The notes: generated by a model from the letters alone, not told the origin. 64,000 bases of DNA from Clitoria ternatea (GCA_037962975.1 CM075669.1:249897351-249961350), one strand, 5' to 3'; positions 47,231-59,880 are shown, counted from the stretch's first letter. A program made the numbers and translations.

Positions 47231-49490
47231 CAGTTTCTCCTCACATCTCATTCATCTACTGATAAACTTCATGGGTCATCGATGAAGCCATCTGTTTGTC
47301 GATTTATGATGCTGTTTATCCTTTGCAGTTGAGTTGTTGAAGATATGGCTGTTAAATTAAATGATTTCACAAAAGATGCTTTTTATATTTATCAAGCAAT
47401 ATGTCTGGGCATGCTTTGACATAAAATTTTCTTCCTATTTGTTTCCTTGCATATTCAGTACGTGGAAAGCTAAAAGTTTCTCATCATAAAGTGACAAAAA
47501 AAAGAGAGAAAGCTATAAAGATAGGGTATCACATTTGCATGATTGAGTAGAAACTCCTGGACACTAGTAGCTCAAGTGGAAGCAAGTAACCTGCACTCAT
47601 GAACTAACCATATGGAGCTAAGCTAACAACCCAATGCTCTAACAAGTAACGAACATCTGGCTGATACAAATTGTTAGCCATAGTTATGTCTTGACTATTA
47701 CTTTCCTATTGCCATATAAGTAGATATGGTCAGAAGTCAATAAATAACCAAGTGGCCATTGCTTTGTACACTTGCCATGAGAAATTGCTCTGCATTTTGG
47801 TTGCCCATTTTGGTATGTTGCCTACAATTCTGTTTTGGATCTTAGTTTTATTTGATTTTTGGCAAGTTATGGAAAATATTAGACAGAAAGATAATGTTAG
47901 TTAGTTAGTGAGTTTGATCCTGGAGAAAATTTAACCAGGTTGTTCTAGTAGGTGCAATTATAAGAACCTATATATTGTTAATTGTCACCCTACATGCATG
48001 CTGATGGCATCCGTTTTTTAACAATGATTTGTATGTTGTTGTGCATGGATGTAATGACGTCGAGTTTTGCAATTGGCTACAAAAGAGCCTATTCAAGTAT
48101 CCATCAAGACGAAGCTTTAAGGAATACCAGAAACTCGGTACGGTTGTGGGCTCATTTTGAATATGAAATTCCGCTTGATCTTTATGTTTTGTCTATGAAA
48201 AAGATGCGACCAAAATAAATAGGGCGTGACAGTGGTCAGAAATTAAATAGATATGGTGTTTTGGCCGTGGTGTTTCTACCAACAAGACCTACTAAACATT
48301 TATTAAAAAGGTGGCATGCATTGAAGTGGTCCATTGAGGAATTAATTAAGTGTGATTTGAAAATTGAAATGGTGGTGGAGATCTTTGGATTCCTTTCCTT
48401 GAGATGCAGAGTTGACGGCAATAAATGTCTGGGCTGATTAGTCAAAACATGGGGACATTTATGGCTCGAGAATTGAGAGTTAAGATTATTAGGGAGATTA
48501 GAATGCAGGTGGTATATAAATTAGGGGAGGGCCCGAGAAATGCGCAAAACACAACACTAGTGATGAGTGTATTATCATGACCCCATAATTGAGAAATTGC
48601 GTGGTCCCCACCATCTGCTCACACCACGTGCTCTTGTCTCCTCGGGATGGGACCCACACCCCCGCCGTACCAACCACCATTTATTGCTCTCACATGCCCC
48701 CTTTCACCCGTCTCTTCTCTCTTCTCCTTAACATGGCGTCTAATGACAATTATTCCGATAATTATGATTAACATATGGGAATTAAATGCGGGTGGTGATG
48801 TTGTTCTCCTCCTCGTTAGTCGGGTTGTTTACTCCCTTCTCCTCATCCTACGCTCCCGCTGACACCCACATGTACGCTCATCCGTCGGATCTGGAGATCG
48901 GAGGGCCCAGATTGAGGCATTCCCATGACGTATTTCACGCAACACAGGAAGCATACCCTGTGGGGATACATGGCGAGACAAAAGTTCTTTTCCATACGCT
49001 TCCACTTTCAAATTAATTCTTCCTTCTTAAGTCAAATGAATTGTCCTTTCCATTCGCATCTACTATGTAATCACGTGTCTCTTATTCTATCTTCACATTT
49101 TCTTTTTTCTTTCAACTCTTGCTCATTTTACAAATGCCAAAATCTCAAGTACAAGTAACGTAAAATAATACGCAAATACTTTATTATCTGGATCCTACTT
49201 TTTAATTTCAACCTATGCTTATCATGCATCCACGTCTTTCTGGATTATTCTTAAATCTTAGTTAATTATTCTATACTAACTACTGAAATTTTAATATATC
49301 TTTTAAAAGATATCAAATACAATATCATCGTGTATTATTTACATGAGACCATTAATTTAGATTATCATGCAATAACAATAGAATAAATAATCATACTACT
49401 GATATGGCACGATATATCTGTCATTTACACATGTTTCAAAACTTTAAATGTCTGTTCTATATAAAAAAACTTTAAATGTGTGTACCAAAA
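47231..49490. other. Intergenic DNA with a GC-richer patch
   Basis: 48590-48960 is unusually GC-rich for the area, with GGGACCCAC, CCACGTGC and ATGACGTA elements typical of plant promoters, but no clear gene follows. A 78-codon frame at 47982-48218 has no recognisable family. Confidence 0.3.
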
Positions 49491-49493
49491 ATA

Positions 49494-49819
49494 CTCTGTA
49501 CCTGTAGCTTTAATTTTTCTAGGTGAACTTAGGAACTCTATCCGGTGAAAAGTTAAAGGATAATTTTTTTAAGATTAGGAGATAATTGAAATGGACATAT
49601 ATGCACATATGGTATGATTCTATCTTTAACCATTTATACTAATGTTATTAAATATCATATGTATTTGTTTAAAAGTACCTCTAATCTTATTTATTGCATA
49701 CAGTATTTAGTTACATATATTCAAAAAAGACATTTAGTATAACATTAAAAAGAATACTTTTACTTGCATTTAAGAAAAAAAAACTCTTGAAATTTCTTTA
49801 TAACTAGGACTAAAGGGAG
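49494..49819. mobile_element. Stowaway-like MITE, degraded
   Basis: The right end in reverse complement reads ACTCCCTTTAGTCCTAGTTA, close to the Stowaway consensus. The left end (CTCTGTACCTGTAGCTTTAA) is a weak inverted match. TA flanks both sides (49492-49493, 49820-49821). The size of 326 bp fits. Confidence 0.4.
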
Positions 49820-49821
49820 TA

Positions 49822-52800
49822 TTTTTTCTATTGATACACTATTTATTATACTTTAATACTCATTATGTTTCTATTTAACTGTCCAAAAAAAAAGAATTAT
49901 ACATATAAAAAATGTAATTAAGATTGTTAATTTTTACAGAATAATTTATTATTTTCTTATTTTATTTTTATCTTTTACTTATTTATTTATTGTTTTAAAA
50001 CATATTCACTTTGAATAGTATTAATAAATATAATATTAAAAATGAATAATTCATACTCTTTTTTTAAAAAATTCTAAATAGATTGGATTGCAATCTTCCA
50101 TATGGGAGACGCGTTCGGCAGAATTATGCCAACACACGCAGCAAGAAAGAAAACAAACTTCACATAGACTTAAAAAGTAGTATGTTATCATTAACGTCGT
50201 CTTATGTGGCTGGGAGTGCTTGGAAGTTAATGTGACAACAACATTAACGCCGTATAATTACAATGACTGTACCAATTAATGAAAGCATAAATGAGTTCAC
50301 GAAATTTTTTGTTCCAACATGAGATGCGAAATTAGTTATACCTACACAGAACTTTTTAAATTAAAATTTTAAAGACTTAGATAGTCATAATTTGGATGTC
50401 GAGACCAATAATTGAAGAGACTTGTGTTTGTGTAGCACAAAAGCCTGACACTATTTCCTATAGCTCAACTAGACCATCCACCTACGGACCACAATGTATT
50501 TTCCCTACATAATTCAATTCTTAATTTTAACATTATACTCTCTTTATTCCGCCAAAATTTCCTCTTAGATAAATTGGTACCTACTACTATGTTTATTTTA
50601 TAACCATTAATATATAATGGTAATTACTAAGAGTTGTATTCAAAAACTAATTAACATGGTTGAAGCGGTCTAACAGGTATTTAAATCATACTAAATATTA
50701 TGAGATAGGCGATGTGAGGCTTCCAACATGCTCCCTCCCCACAAGGAAATGACAACTATTGGCCCATAAGATCTAGAAAGAATGTTTTGGCTCTAATACA
50801 ATGTTAAAGGTTCTATTCAAAAATCAATTGACAATGGTTAAAGTAGTCTAACAGATATTTAAATCATACAAAATATTATAAGGTAGGTAATATGAGACTT
50901 CCAACAATAATAGTGTCTATATTGTAAAAATCAGTTGATTATTAAAAGTGTTTGAAATATCATTATTTGAGATTTACAATATCTTTTCAGATCTTAATGT
51001 TTAGATAATATTGAATGATTGGCTCGTCGGGCGGTCCAACATGTCGAGCAGATAGAAGTCCGTTTAGTTTTCGTTAGGGTTGGTCAAATCTACAATCAAA
51101 CAAAGTTTTGATTGTTTTAAATAATGTGAAGGATCAATATTAACTTTTAATTTTTTTTATTTTTTCAATTGTATATCAAGGGACACGAAATTGGGAGGGA
51201 ACATGTTATTTTAAAATGAATTAATAAAATGGATTTAAGTTGTAAATAGTGAGTAATATTGAGAAAAGGAAAAGGGGAAGATGAGTTTAGTGATTGTGAT
51301 ATGATGTGGCCGTGCGGGTAAAGGATGGTACAGAGGGGTTTGAAAGTAGGGATAAGAAAAGGCTAAAAATAATAAGGCAATGATGAAAGAATCGCATTAA
51401 AGGCATACTTGTCTCGTGTCAAGTGTATTTTAAATACTCATTTTGTCTTCTTCTGTGTGTTTGACTATCCCCCACTGTTCCTACCAGGTAACACCTCCCT
51501 TCCTTCACCGGCACTATCAGGTCACTCCCATCACCCTTTTCTCCTTTTCCTTTTTCGGTTTATTTAAAACTATTATTAATTTCAATCCTTTTTAAATAAT
51601 TTCTAATAAAAAGCTTTTGCTCTGTATTTCTTATCTTGGACGATGTGGCATATGTTACACTATTTTATTTTATTTTATTTTTTATTAGTTAGCCCTCTGT
51701 TTTTCCCATACAGAATTAGTCAACCTTATTATATATATCTATATATTTTGTTCAATTTTATTTGTTTATGTGATGATTCTAAATAATATTAACTATCACT
51801 TTTCTATAAATATCTTTTAATCAATAAAAATGGATGAAGAAAGGTAAATACAGATTTAATTTGTAGTAGTAATTTTTTGAAATAGTAACACTTATTCCAT
51901 CGTACAATAAATATATTCATTCATAATAAAAGCCTTAGCTAAACGATTAAATGGTACATTAGACTATCTTAATCTAATAATTATTAGATTCCTTAATCGG
52001 TATAATCCGTTGTTTCTGAATATTTAAACAGTAGCCAATGTAATATTTTCAAATTATAATAACTCATGAAATTGAGATCAATTCAATCGTAGTAATTTCT
52101 TCCACTCTTAACTAAACCCACACTACTTTTAAGAGTTACTATTTTCTCTCCTAGTAAAAACAGGCTTCAAAGATAATGATATTGGTGTTCTCAAATCATG
52201 TATATTTTTAGTTAAGGGAAATTATAATTTGTATATGAAGTATGTGTTTTTAAATGACATAAATTTTTTTAGTGATAAATAAACAATTTGATTTAAAAGC
52301 AAAAAAAAAAGGAGATAAGATTTAGAACGTGTGAGTTTTGTTGGCATACTTATTTCCTTTTCAAAATATTTTATAAACTATATCACCTACTTCCCTTAAT
52401 TCAGGAATCTTTTAACTAATTCTAATTTTTTAAAAAAATTGATTAACATATTTAAAATCTTTCAACGTGTCTACAAATTATAGTAATTTTTAAAAGTACT
52501 CTTATATTTACTAAGACTCACAAATCTTTTTCTCTTTTTTCTTAATTAATTTATATTTAACTTGTTACACAAGATAAAAGACCAAAAGTAAAACTGTTTT
52601 ATTAAAAATTGTATGTAAATTACTTAGAAATTAAGGTGAGTGAATATTAATAATGTTTTCAAATAAAATTTTTTTATTTTTAATCTTATATGAAGTTGTA
52701 GAGGTTAAATAAACCTTTTTATTATTGGTTAATTGATTTAAATTTTTTTGTGAGATTCTTATATTAAAGAGGAATTAAATTTTAGGGAAGATTTTTGTAT

Positions 52801-53160
52801 TATAAATTTAAAAAATGTTGAAATTTCATAGAAATGGGAAGTAAGAAGCAGGGAGGAATTTAACGGCGTGCATTTAGTTGAGGTAAGTGAATTTAGTAAA
52901 GTTGAGAGTAAATCTGATGGGAAGGGTTAGATACGTTGTTGGGTGAAAGAATTTGTCCGTCTTTTGTGGTGTTAACAACGTACGGTGGTTCTGTTTTATT
53001 TATCTTAGAGTTGTTATTTGATCTTTACACCTCAGCGGGGTTAGTTTAAGTTCCGTTTTGCATAAGCTAATTTTGGAACATCTGAAAGGGTAACTAAAAA
53101 GCAGCATTAGTGTGTGAGTCAGTACTGTTTTCCTCTCTCACACTCACATGGGGCATTGTC
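49822..53160. other. AT-rich intergenic DNA upstream of MIR166
   Basis: No gene. It contains the duplication at 50620-50905 and a copy of a dispersed repeat at 52565-52690. The last 300 bp before the MIR166 TATA box are the likely promoter. Confidence 0.4.
50620..50905. repeat. Imperfect tandem duplication, period about 180 bp
   Basis: TTCAAAAA(C/T)(T/C)AATT ... GGTC TAACAG(G/A)TATTTAAATCATA ... GA(G)GCTTCCAAC occurs at 50636-50730 and 50814-50905. Confidence 0.6.
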
Positions 53161-53164
53161 TTTC

Positions 53165-53173
53165 TATATATAA
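53165..53173 (+). promoter_or_regulatory. TATA box of the MIR166 transcription unit
   Basis: TATATATAA in TTTCTATATATAAGTGTG. Transcription should start near 53198, about 30 nt before the first hairpin. No second TATA box is evident between the two hairpins, supporting one primary transcript. Confidence 0.7.
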
Positions 53174-53226
53174 GTGTGTCTTTGTGTTAGGGTTTTGATA
53201 TATACAATAAGGTCTTTGAGTTGGTA

Positions 53227-53321
53227 TTGAGGGGAATGTTGGCTGGCTCGAGGCTTTTCACAATGGAGGTTCACTTTTTTTTAGAACTATAAGGCTTCGG
53301 ACCAGGCTTCATTCCCCTCAA
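53227..53321 (+). ncRNA. MIR166: MIR166 precursor hairpin 1
   Basis: The mature miR166 (begins TCGGACCAGGCTTC, 53297-53317, 21 nt) is on the 3' arm. Its star (begins GGAATGTTGGCTGG, 53233-53253) is on the 5' arm. The base is closed by TTGAGGGG pairing with CCCCTCAA. The loop is about 43 nt. miR166 is deeply conserved in land plants and directs cleavage of class III HD-ZIP mRNAs (PHB, PHV, REV, ATHB8, CNA), controlling leaf polarity, meristem, vascular and root development; it is loaded preferentially into AGO10 and AGO1. A second precursor follows 62 bp downstream. The mature sequence is unchanged from the canonical one, so the locus is likely functional. Confidence 0.95.
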
Positions 53322-53382
53322 ATTCATTCTTTCTCATCACACTAATATCTAATATATCTGTTCATGTCTTGTGTTTCCTCTT

Positions 53383-53534
53383 GCAAAGGTGAGGTTGAGA
53401 GGAATGTTGTCTGGCTCGAGGTCATGGAGATGATCATGATCATGATCATGGTGATGCTGATGAAAATTTACTTGTCTCCAACACCAAAACATGATTCTCG
53501 GACCAGGCTTCATTCCCCCCACCCAACTTTTGCT
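53383..53534 (+). ncRNA. MIR166: MIR166 precursor hairpin 2
   Basis: A second miR166 (53498-53518, same 21-nt sequence) is on the 3' arm, with a star beginning GGAATGTTGTCTGG (53401-53421) on the 5' arm. GTTG pairs with CAAC at the base, and GCAAA with TTTGC extends the stem. The loop, about 76 nt, is longer than in hairpin 1 and contains (GATCAT)n. The two hairpins share arms but not loops, so the duplication is not recent. A single transcription unit with tandem miR166 copies is known for Medicago MIR166a, where it acts in root and nodule development, which favours a legume origin here. Confidence 0.95.
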
Positions 53535-56082
53535 CTTACCCTTCAACTTCTTTCTCATCTTGCCCACATGGTAAGCTTACCTTTCTCTCAAAGAAGCTTC
53601 TTTTATGGGTTGTTTGCAAGGTAAGGCTTTTCATCACCACCCTTCTTCTTCTTCTTCTTCTTGTAAGTTTCTTTATAAAAGGTTGGATTTTTTTGTGAGT
53701 TACCTTTGTTTTTATTCAGCATGTGAATTTATGCCATATTCTTTCAAGTATTAAATTAAAGTAAGCTTAAACCTTAATGATTGTTGGATGAATTTGTTTG
53801 CATATATGGCTAGAAAAAAAAAAATAGAAGCTTGTGTTTTAACTATATGGTCAAGATCTTCCATGTATAGGTTTAGTTTTTCTCATTTGAAGCACTGGTA
53901 TGAAGAATCAGTCCATGCTTGGAAGCATATTGGTTTTAGGAAATAACAATGGTATTTCTATATATAAAAAAATGAATAATTATCTTTTAAAATAAAGTAA
54001 ACTCCTTACTTGCCTTCTGTGTTTCTCTCTCTCCCTCCTTTTTTTCCCCTCTGTGTCACACAGACCAAACAAATCTCTCTAGTTTTCTGGTATATTAATT
54101 TTGGATTAACATTCCTGAGAGACATGATGGTGTGAATGTATTGTTAACTGATAAATTATTGGTTAATCTCACACCTGCGGGAATGTTTATTTCACGTGGA
54201 CAGGAAAAGGGTGAATGAAAGCATCAACAGTGAAAACCATCATCAGATGTGAAATTCTTTCTTTATCTCTGCAAGTATAGCTGCTGCTACCATGTCTCCT
54301 AGCTAGGTCTTTCCCTCTTTCTTTCTGGCGTTTCAAAACAATAAACAATAATAAACATAACATTATCCCTCTGATCTGAAGAACAAGTCCTTTCACCTTT
54401 TTTCAATTAACCTGTTTTCTTGCCGGTGAAATATTATAGGGAAGCCAACAACATCACAATTTACTAGCCATCATTTTCATCAATATCTGAATGAATGTAC
54501 TTCAGGTAAATTAACAGTTACCCACTGAAGCAAGTAATAATAAATATCACAATAAAAACAAGTATATCCACCCACATTCAATTGTTAGATCAGTTATCAA
54601 ATTAATTATCATTATATATACATATATAGGGTAAAACCAAAGTGCAATTTTGTATTAAATTAATTGAAGTTTTACTTTACTTACTCAACATTGACATTTA
54701 TTTTGCAGATTACTTAGACGAAACAATACTCATTAGATTACTGGTTCCACTCACCTAAGTTTTGTCCACACACAATATATACATTTAAATTCAAATAAAT
54801 ATGTATAAAAATGTTTATATATGTGTTGAGTGTGATGTGAGGTTTTGAAACATGATGTACTGTTGAATTTATTATAGTTTTGTTGTGTAGTGAAATGACA
54901 GTGAGGAGTACATTGAAGGCAAGGCGTGGAGTGCCCTCATGTTGCTGAGGCAAATGTGAATGAAATAAGGCACAAATAGAGATGTGCTGGAACACTTAAC
55001 GAGAATGAGGAGAAGCCAAATTAGCTTGGTTTAGGGATTGTGTCACACTTGGTAGGTATCTATAGGCAGAGAAAACAGAGATATTCATGATGATGAGTCT
55101 ATGACCACACCAGCTTCCATTACTCAGATAGATATATATAATATATGTAATGTTGTTTGTATGAGTATCTAGCTGCTGCATGCATAACTGAAGCTGGAAA
55201 AAGAAAAAATTGAAAATGGAGCTTCTCTTCTGATCTTGTTATGTGTGTTTTTTTGTGTAATGTATTTATGGAGCTTCTAAAGTTGTTGAGAGTTCAGAAG
55301 CTATCTCCGGAAAAGCTTGGATCAGCAATATTGTTAGCTTCATGTTCCTTTTTCGTGGAGTTGTAGTAATAGTGAGATGAGATCTCTTTTAGCATTTGAA
55401 AATTGAAAAGTGTTTTGTTTGGAAAGAGAGAGAGAAAGAGAGTATCTGACTTTTATTGGGAAATGAAACTGAGAGAAAGACACAGCTACTTGGTTATTGT
55501 TTCATGATAAACTTGGTCTCTTTAAAGAAGTGAAACAATTGCAGCACTCCTTTATTGTTCACAGCTTCTTCATCATCAATTTATTATCATTTGAGTACTA
55601 GCTTTTTCACTGTCTGCCAGCCAGCAACAACATTTTTCAAAAAAATTTAGATTTAATATTTCAGTATCATCCACCACATCCCTTTCTCAATTCAAATGCA
55701 CATTCAAATATTATTTAAAGTTTATCTACTCCCTATAGGAGTTTAGGATAAACATCAATATTTTTTTTAAATGGACCCATAAATCATTTGGTTGAATTGA
55801 TAATAATTAAAAATAAGATTAGAATTAATAATAATTCATTTATGATTAAACTAATTTGATTGAATTAGTTTTATCAATTTTAATAACAAACATGCCTTTT
55901 TCAATTGCAATTTTTTATTCATAATAAATTAATAGAATAGAATTTGTTGAAAATGATTTTTAGACCTTATAAGAAAATTGTTTTATAGCAAGGAAGCATT
56001 ACACCGTGTATAATTGAGAATATAATTTATTTAGCGTGTGATATGTCTCGGCTCAATTTCAAATTCCAAATGTCGTCAAACA
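53535..56082. other. MIR166 downstream region and intergenic DNA
   Basis: A (CTT)n run at about 53640-53662 and strong donor-like CAAGGTAAGG (about 53618) suggest the primary transcript continues and may be spliced. From 54000 to 56080 I see no gene; the composition resembles plant intron or intergenic DNA. Confidence 0.35.
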
Positions 56083-56144
56083 ATGTCTCACGCCCCATGT
56101 CACATCTTATTTAAAAGTGAGTTTGAACATGGGGCGTGAGACAT
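56083..56144. repeat. Perfect 18-bp inverted repeat
   Basis: ATGTCTCACGCCCCATGT (56083-56100) and its exact complement (56127-56144) are separated by 26 nt. It is GC-rich in an AT-rich context. It lies 570 bp upstream of the TNP2 pseudogene, so it may belong to that transposon's subterminal region. Confidence 0.7.
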
Positions 56145-56712
56145 TAATGGAATGTAGGAAAGTATCCCACACTTAAAACACATTAAACAAACAGCAATAC
56201 TCATTTCTCTCACATTTCTCCTTTCCATCTTTTTCCCCTCACTCATGGTAGACCTCCTTTCTCAGTTTTTCATCTTTCCAATTCCATCATTGAGTGTTCC
56301 ATTTTAAGAAATCAATATTGTGATTGTGTTGACAAATAGAGTATTTTTAATCGATTGGTTTTACGTTTTAGCAAGAGGTTAGTTATATTTTGACTCCTTT
56401 CTAGTTTATGTATGTTGTGTTGATTGAGAATATAGGACTAAAATTGGATAACATAACATCTAAAATCGGTGAAAACGTTAGGGTATATGACTATTACATG
56501 TCTGACTAGTCAATTTTGATAAAATTATTTGTCTCTTTAAAGTGTTAGAATTGTTGATGGTTGTTTGTTTATGTTATTTTTTTGGATGTTAATATTATAG
56601 ATGTTATGTTGTCTATTTTTTTAAAAAAATATTGTGTTGTGAGTTGAAATTATATTCAATGTTAATAATTGTATTTTTGGAATTCTCGTGGCTAATTGTA
56701 TTAATATAGGAA
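56145..56712. other. 5' region of the TNP2-type transposon remnant
   Basis: AT-rich, no gene. No CACTA terminus could be identified upstream. Confidence 0.3.
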
Positions 56713-57017
56713 ATGGATCATACGTGGATACAAGATAGGATTGATCTGAAAAAATATTAAAAATATTCTTTAAGGGATTAAAGAATTTGTCAACAAAGTT
56801 AGATAACAAATAATTATCATATCTAATTGTGGTATTAAATTTCCTTGATAAGTTTTGTTATTTGAAAATACTAAATAAAGATGACGTTAGATATCATTTG
56901 AACAAGTTGAGTTTCCAGTTGAATTATTGGGTTTGGACTTCACATGGTTAGGTGCATGAATTTTCATCATATACTAGTTTGTCGCAATGTAATACCAGTG
57001 CTTTTGATTCAAGGGTG

Positions 57018-57069
<52 letters not shown>

Positions 57070-58389
57070 TTTGACAACATAAATGACATGATATATGATG
57101 CATTTATAAGTTGTGATGATGAATATGTCGTCAATGATGTGTTTGATGATTGTATAAAGAATGAGTCAGAAGAACTCACCCCTTAGTGTCAAAAATTCTT
57201 TAAACAATTGACATCTGTTAATACACCAATTTATTGAGTCTAAGTTATCTATTGCTGTTAAATTGATTGCTACTAGAGCTAATTGGAAGGTTCTATAAAA
57301 ATATATTGATTTCATGTTGCATAACTGTGTTGAAACACCCTAGAATATCTATAGTAGTTACTACAATGTCACTAAATTAGTAGGGAAGTTGAGGTTAAAT
57401 GTAGAAATTATTGATTGTTGCATGAACATGTGTATGCTTTAATTTTTGGGAGGAAGAAAATGAGTTAACCCAATACAAATTCTATGAAGAGCCAAAGTAT
57501 TTACCAAAATATGTGAGTGATAACGGGAAGTATAAGAACGTTCCTCGTATGCAAATGTTCTATTTTCCTATCACTCTAAAGTTGTGAAGGTTTTGAGGAG
57601 ACTACTAAGCATATGACATGACATTATGAGAACAAAAGAAGTGATGGTGTTTTATGTCATCCTTGTGATGGTGAAGCTTGAAAGCCTTACTTTTATAGTG
57701 AGCCAAAAAATGTTAGGTTGAAATTATGTGATGATGGTTTTACACCATATATATTCAACCCTCAAGTTCATCATATTCTTATTGGCCTATACTACTTGAC
57801 TCTTATAACCTTTTCCAAGAATGTACATGACAAAGCAGTTTACATTTTTGTCATGTCTTATTACAGGACCAAATAATCTTGAAACTAAAATTGATATGTT
57901 TCTACAATCTTTGTTGATGAATTGCAACAGTGATGGCATGTTGGTGCTTTTACTTATGATGTGTCAAGATGATAAAATTTTATTAGGAAAGTTGTTTGAT
58001 GTAGACTGTTAATGATTTTCCTATCTATGGTATGTTGTCTGGTTGGAACACACATGGAAGATTGTCTTGCCTAATATGTGTAAAAGAGACTAAGTCATTT
58101 TTGTGTCGTTTGGGAGGAAACATTCGTGGTTTGATTGTCATCAATGGTTCCTACTAGAGGGACACCATTTCCATTCTAATAAATCTTTCAAAAAGAATAT
58201 CACCCAAGTGAGTGATCGGCCTTCAAAGATATTGATGAGAATGATCTTAGTGAATTTTTTAAGGGTTTCTTGGAGGTAATAAAGGAGAAACTGAGAAAGA
58301 AACCCAATTTTAGTGAACCCCACAACTAGACTAAAAAGTCAATTTTCTAGGACTTGCCTTATTGAAAGGATAATTTTTTGAGATATAAC
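56713..58389 (+). pseudogene. CACTA (TNP2-type) transposase pseudogene
   Basis: From ATG 56713 it reads MDHTWIQDRIDLKKY, the N-terminus of the transposase-associated domain. DDVRYHLNKLSFQLNYWVWT (about 56880) follows. After an AAT microsatellite come pieces matching the TNP2 core in changing frames: FYFPITLKL (about 57560), then NDFPIYGMLSGWNTHGRLSC (58013 on), followed by CHQWFL and LPYxKDNFLRYN just before the break. TNP2 (TNPD-type) is the DDE transposase of CACTA elements. Many stops and frameshifts show it is long dead. A Copia LTR interrupts the frame at 58390, right where the family continues with LDVMH-type sequence. An intron may add to the frame changes. Confidence 0.8.
57024..57069. 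repeat. (AAT)n microsatellite
   Basis: About 15 perfect AAT units inside the TNP2 pseudogene. Confidence 0.95.
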
Positions 58390-59862
58390 TGTTAGAACCA
58401 AGTCTGCTTTATAAAGGACTTTGGAGATTTTAAATATTATTTTAAGACCCCAAGATTTGTTAATAACACACATCACGGTTTTTAACTAAATAAAGTTTGC
58501 TTATGTGTTATTTAACTCTTTTACTTAAGTGTTTTAGAATGTAAAGTCTGTGATGCATAAGCTATAATGCAAAAGGGGAGTCCATCATTCAAAGTCTGCG
58601 TGGGAGTAATTCAAAATATTTCAAGTCTGTCTCAGACTAAGTCCGCATGGGACCAGTTCAAAATGATTCAAGTCTATCCCAGCCCTGAGTCTATTTTGAA
58701 GACATCGCTCAAAAGAAATTTCTCTAAGTTGTCTATCCTAGACTTAAGTCTGTTGAATCATATTCTTCAAACATATAATCCCTCTAGACTCAACATCTTT
58801 CTCTCTCATATGATCAAGCTTTAAGTCACTTCAGACTCAGACATTTCAAGATAAAAGAACAGATCTTGTATTTCGAATCAGAATTTTCAAGGAAAAGTCT
58901 GTTCATAGCCTGATATGAACAAAGAGACAAAACAATTAGAGAAACAAACGTTCGTATCGATGAAGCTACTCTGAACAAATCAAAAAGTTGTCAACATATT
59001 GTACTCAAGTCAGAAACCTTCAAAAAGTCAAACAAGATATATCACAATATCTGATGTTAGACAAAAGAGAACAAAAAGAGAATTTCTCTATGCAAGATTC
59101 GAGGCACTATGTTTTCATGCAAACCTCATCTATAATTGAACTAGGCGTTTTTGTCTTCTGTTCTCGTGTGCTTCTACGCTCAAACGACTACCTCTTCCTC
59201 AATGAAACATTAACAACTATTTGTAAGAGCCTTTAAAAGAAAGAGACCCCAGACTAGTCAAAAAGATGGAAAAGTAGAATACTTGAACGACAAAACCCAG
59301 AAACAGAGATTCAATCTAAGATTTTCATTTACATTGTTGCTTGCAGTCTTAGTCTTTGTTTTTCAGTTTTAACTTAGTGTGCACATTTGCTTCATTTCAA
59401 ATTCTTTGTACACTGTATCTAAGTTGTTACTAAAACAATCTTTCATTCATCTCTAGTTCAAGTATGGTTGTGTAAACTAGTCTTAGTTTCTTGTGGGAAA
59501 CATTGTTGGTCTAGAAAGGTTTTTCAAAGGGTACTTGGGTTTGAGACAGAAGTGACTTTTGAAAGAATCTTGGGGATTAAACAAGTGGCTAGAGTCAAGA
59601 ATATTTGAGGTACAACAATGTTATTTATGTAAAAAGAATTTTTTACATAGTGAAAAGCCTTCAGACTAAATAGACTGGACGTAGCTTCAACAATTGGAAG
59701 TGAACCAGTATAAATCTGTTATGCAAATCTCTATCCCTTCTCCTTTTAAAGTCTGAGTCTGTACCCTTTAAGTATGTTACTAAATCTTATTTAATAAGGT
59801 CTTATTTTACGAAAAAAGTTACAGACTTATTCAATCCCCCTTCTAAGTCTGTCTCTAAACCA
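58390..59862 (+). mobile_element. LTR of a Ty1/copia element (SIRE/Maximus-like)
   Basis: It begins TGTTAGAACCAAG, ends CTCTAAACCA, and is directly followed by a degenerate initiator-tRNA-Met primer site. It is rich in AAGTCTG/CAGACTTA motifs, and the pyrimidine stretch TCAATCCCCCTTCTAAG near the end is typical of large copia LTRs. Length 1,473 bp. It is inserted in the TNP2 pseudogene; its other end is not in the window, so the target duplication cannot be tested. Short frames inside are not genes. Confidence 0.65.
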
Positions 59863-59880
59863 TCAATTAGTATGAGAACT
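59863..59880 (+). other. Degenerate tRNA-Met primer-binding site
   Basis: CAATTAGTATGAGAAC versus the usual CAATTGGTATCAGAGC. Three changes in 16 mark an old element. Confidence 0.6.

Noticed and set aside
53349..53624. Open frames on both strands over the second MIR166 hairpin
   Set aside because: They are products of the hairpin arms and the GATCAT-rich loop; the RNA explanation is far stronger.
58567..59236. Open frames in the copia LTR
   Set aside because: They are short, without domain, and lie wholly inside a sequence bounded by LTR ends and a primer-binding site.
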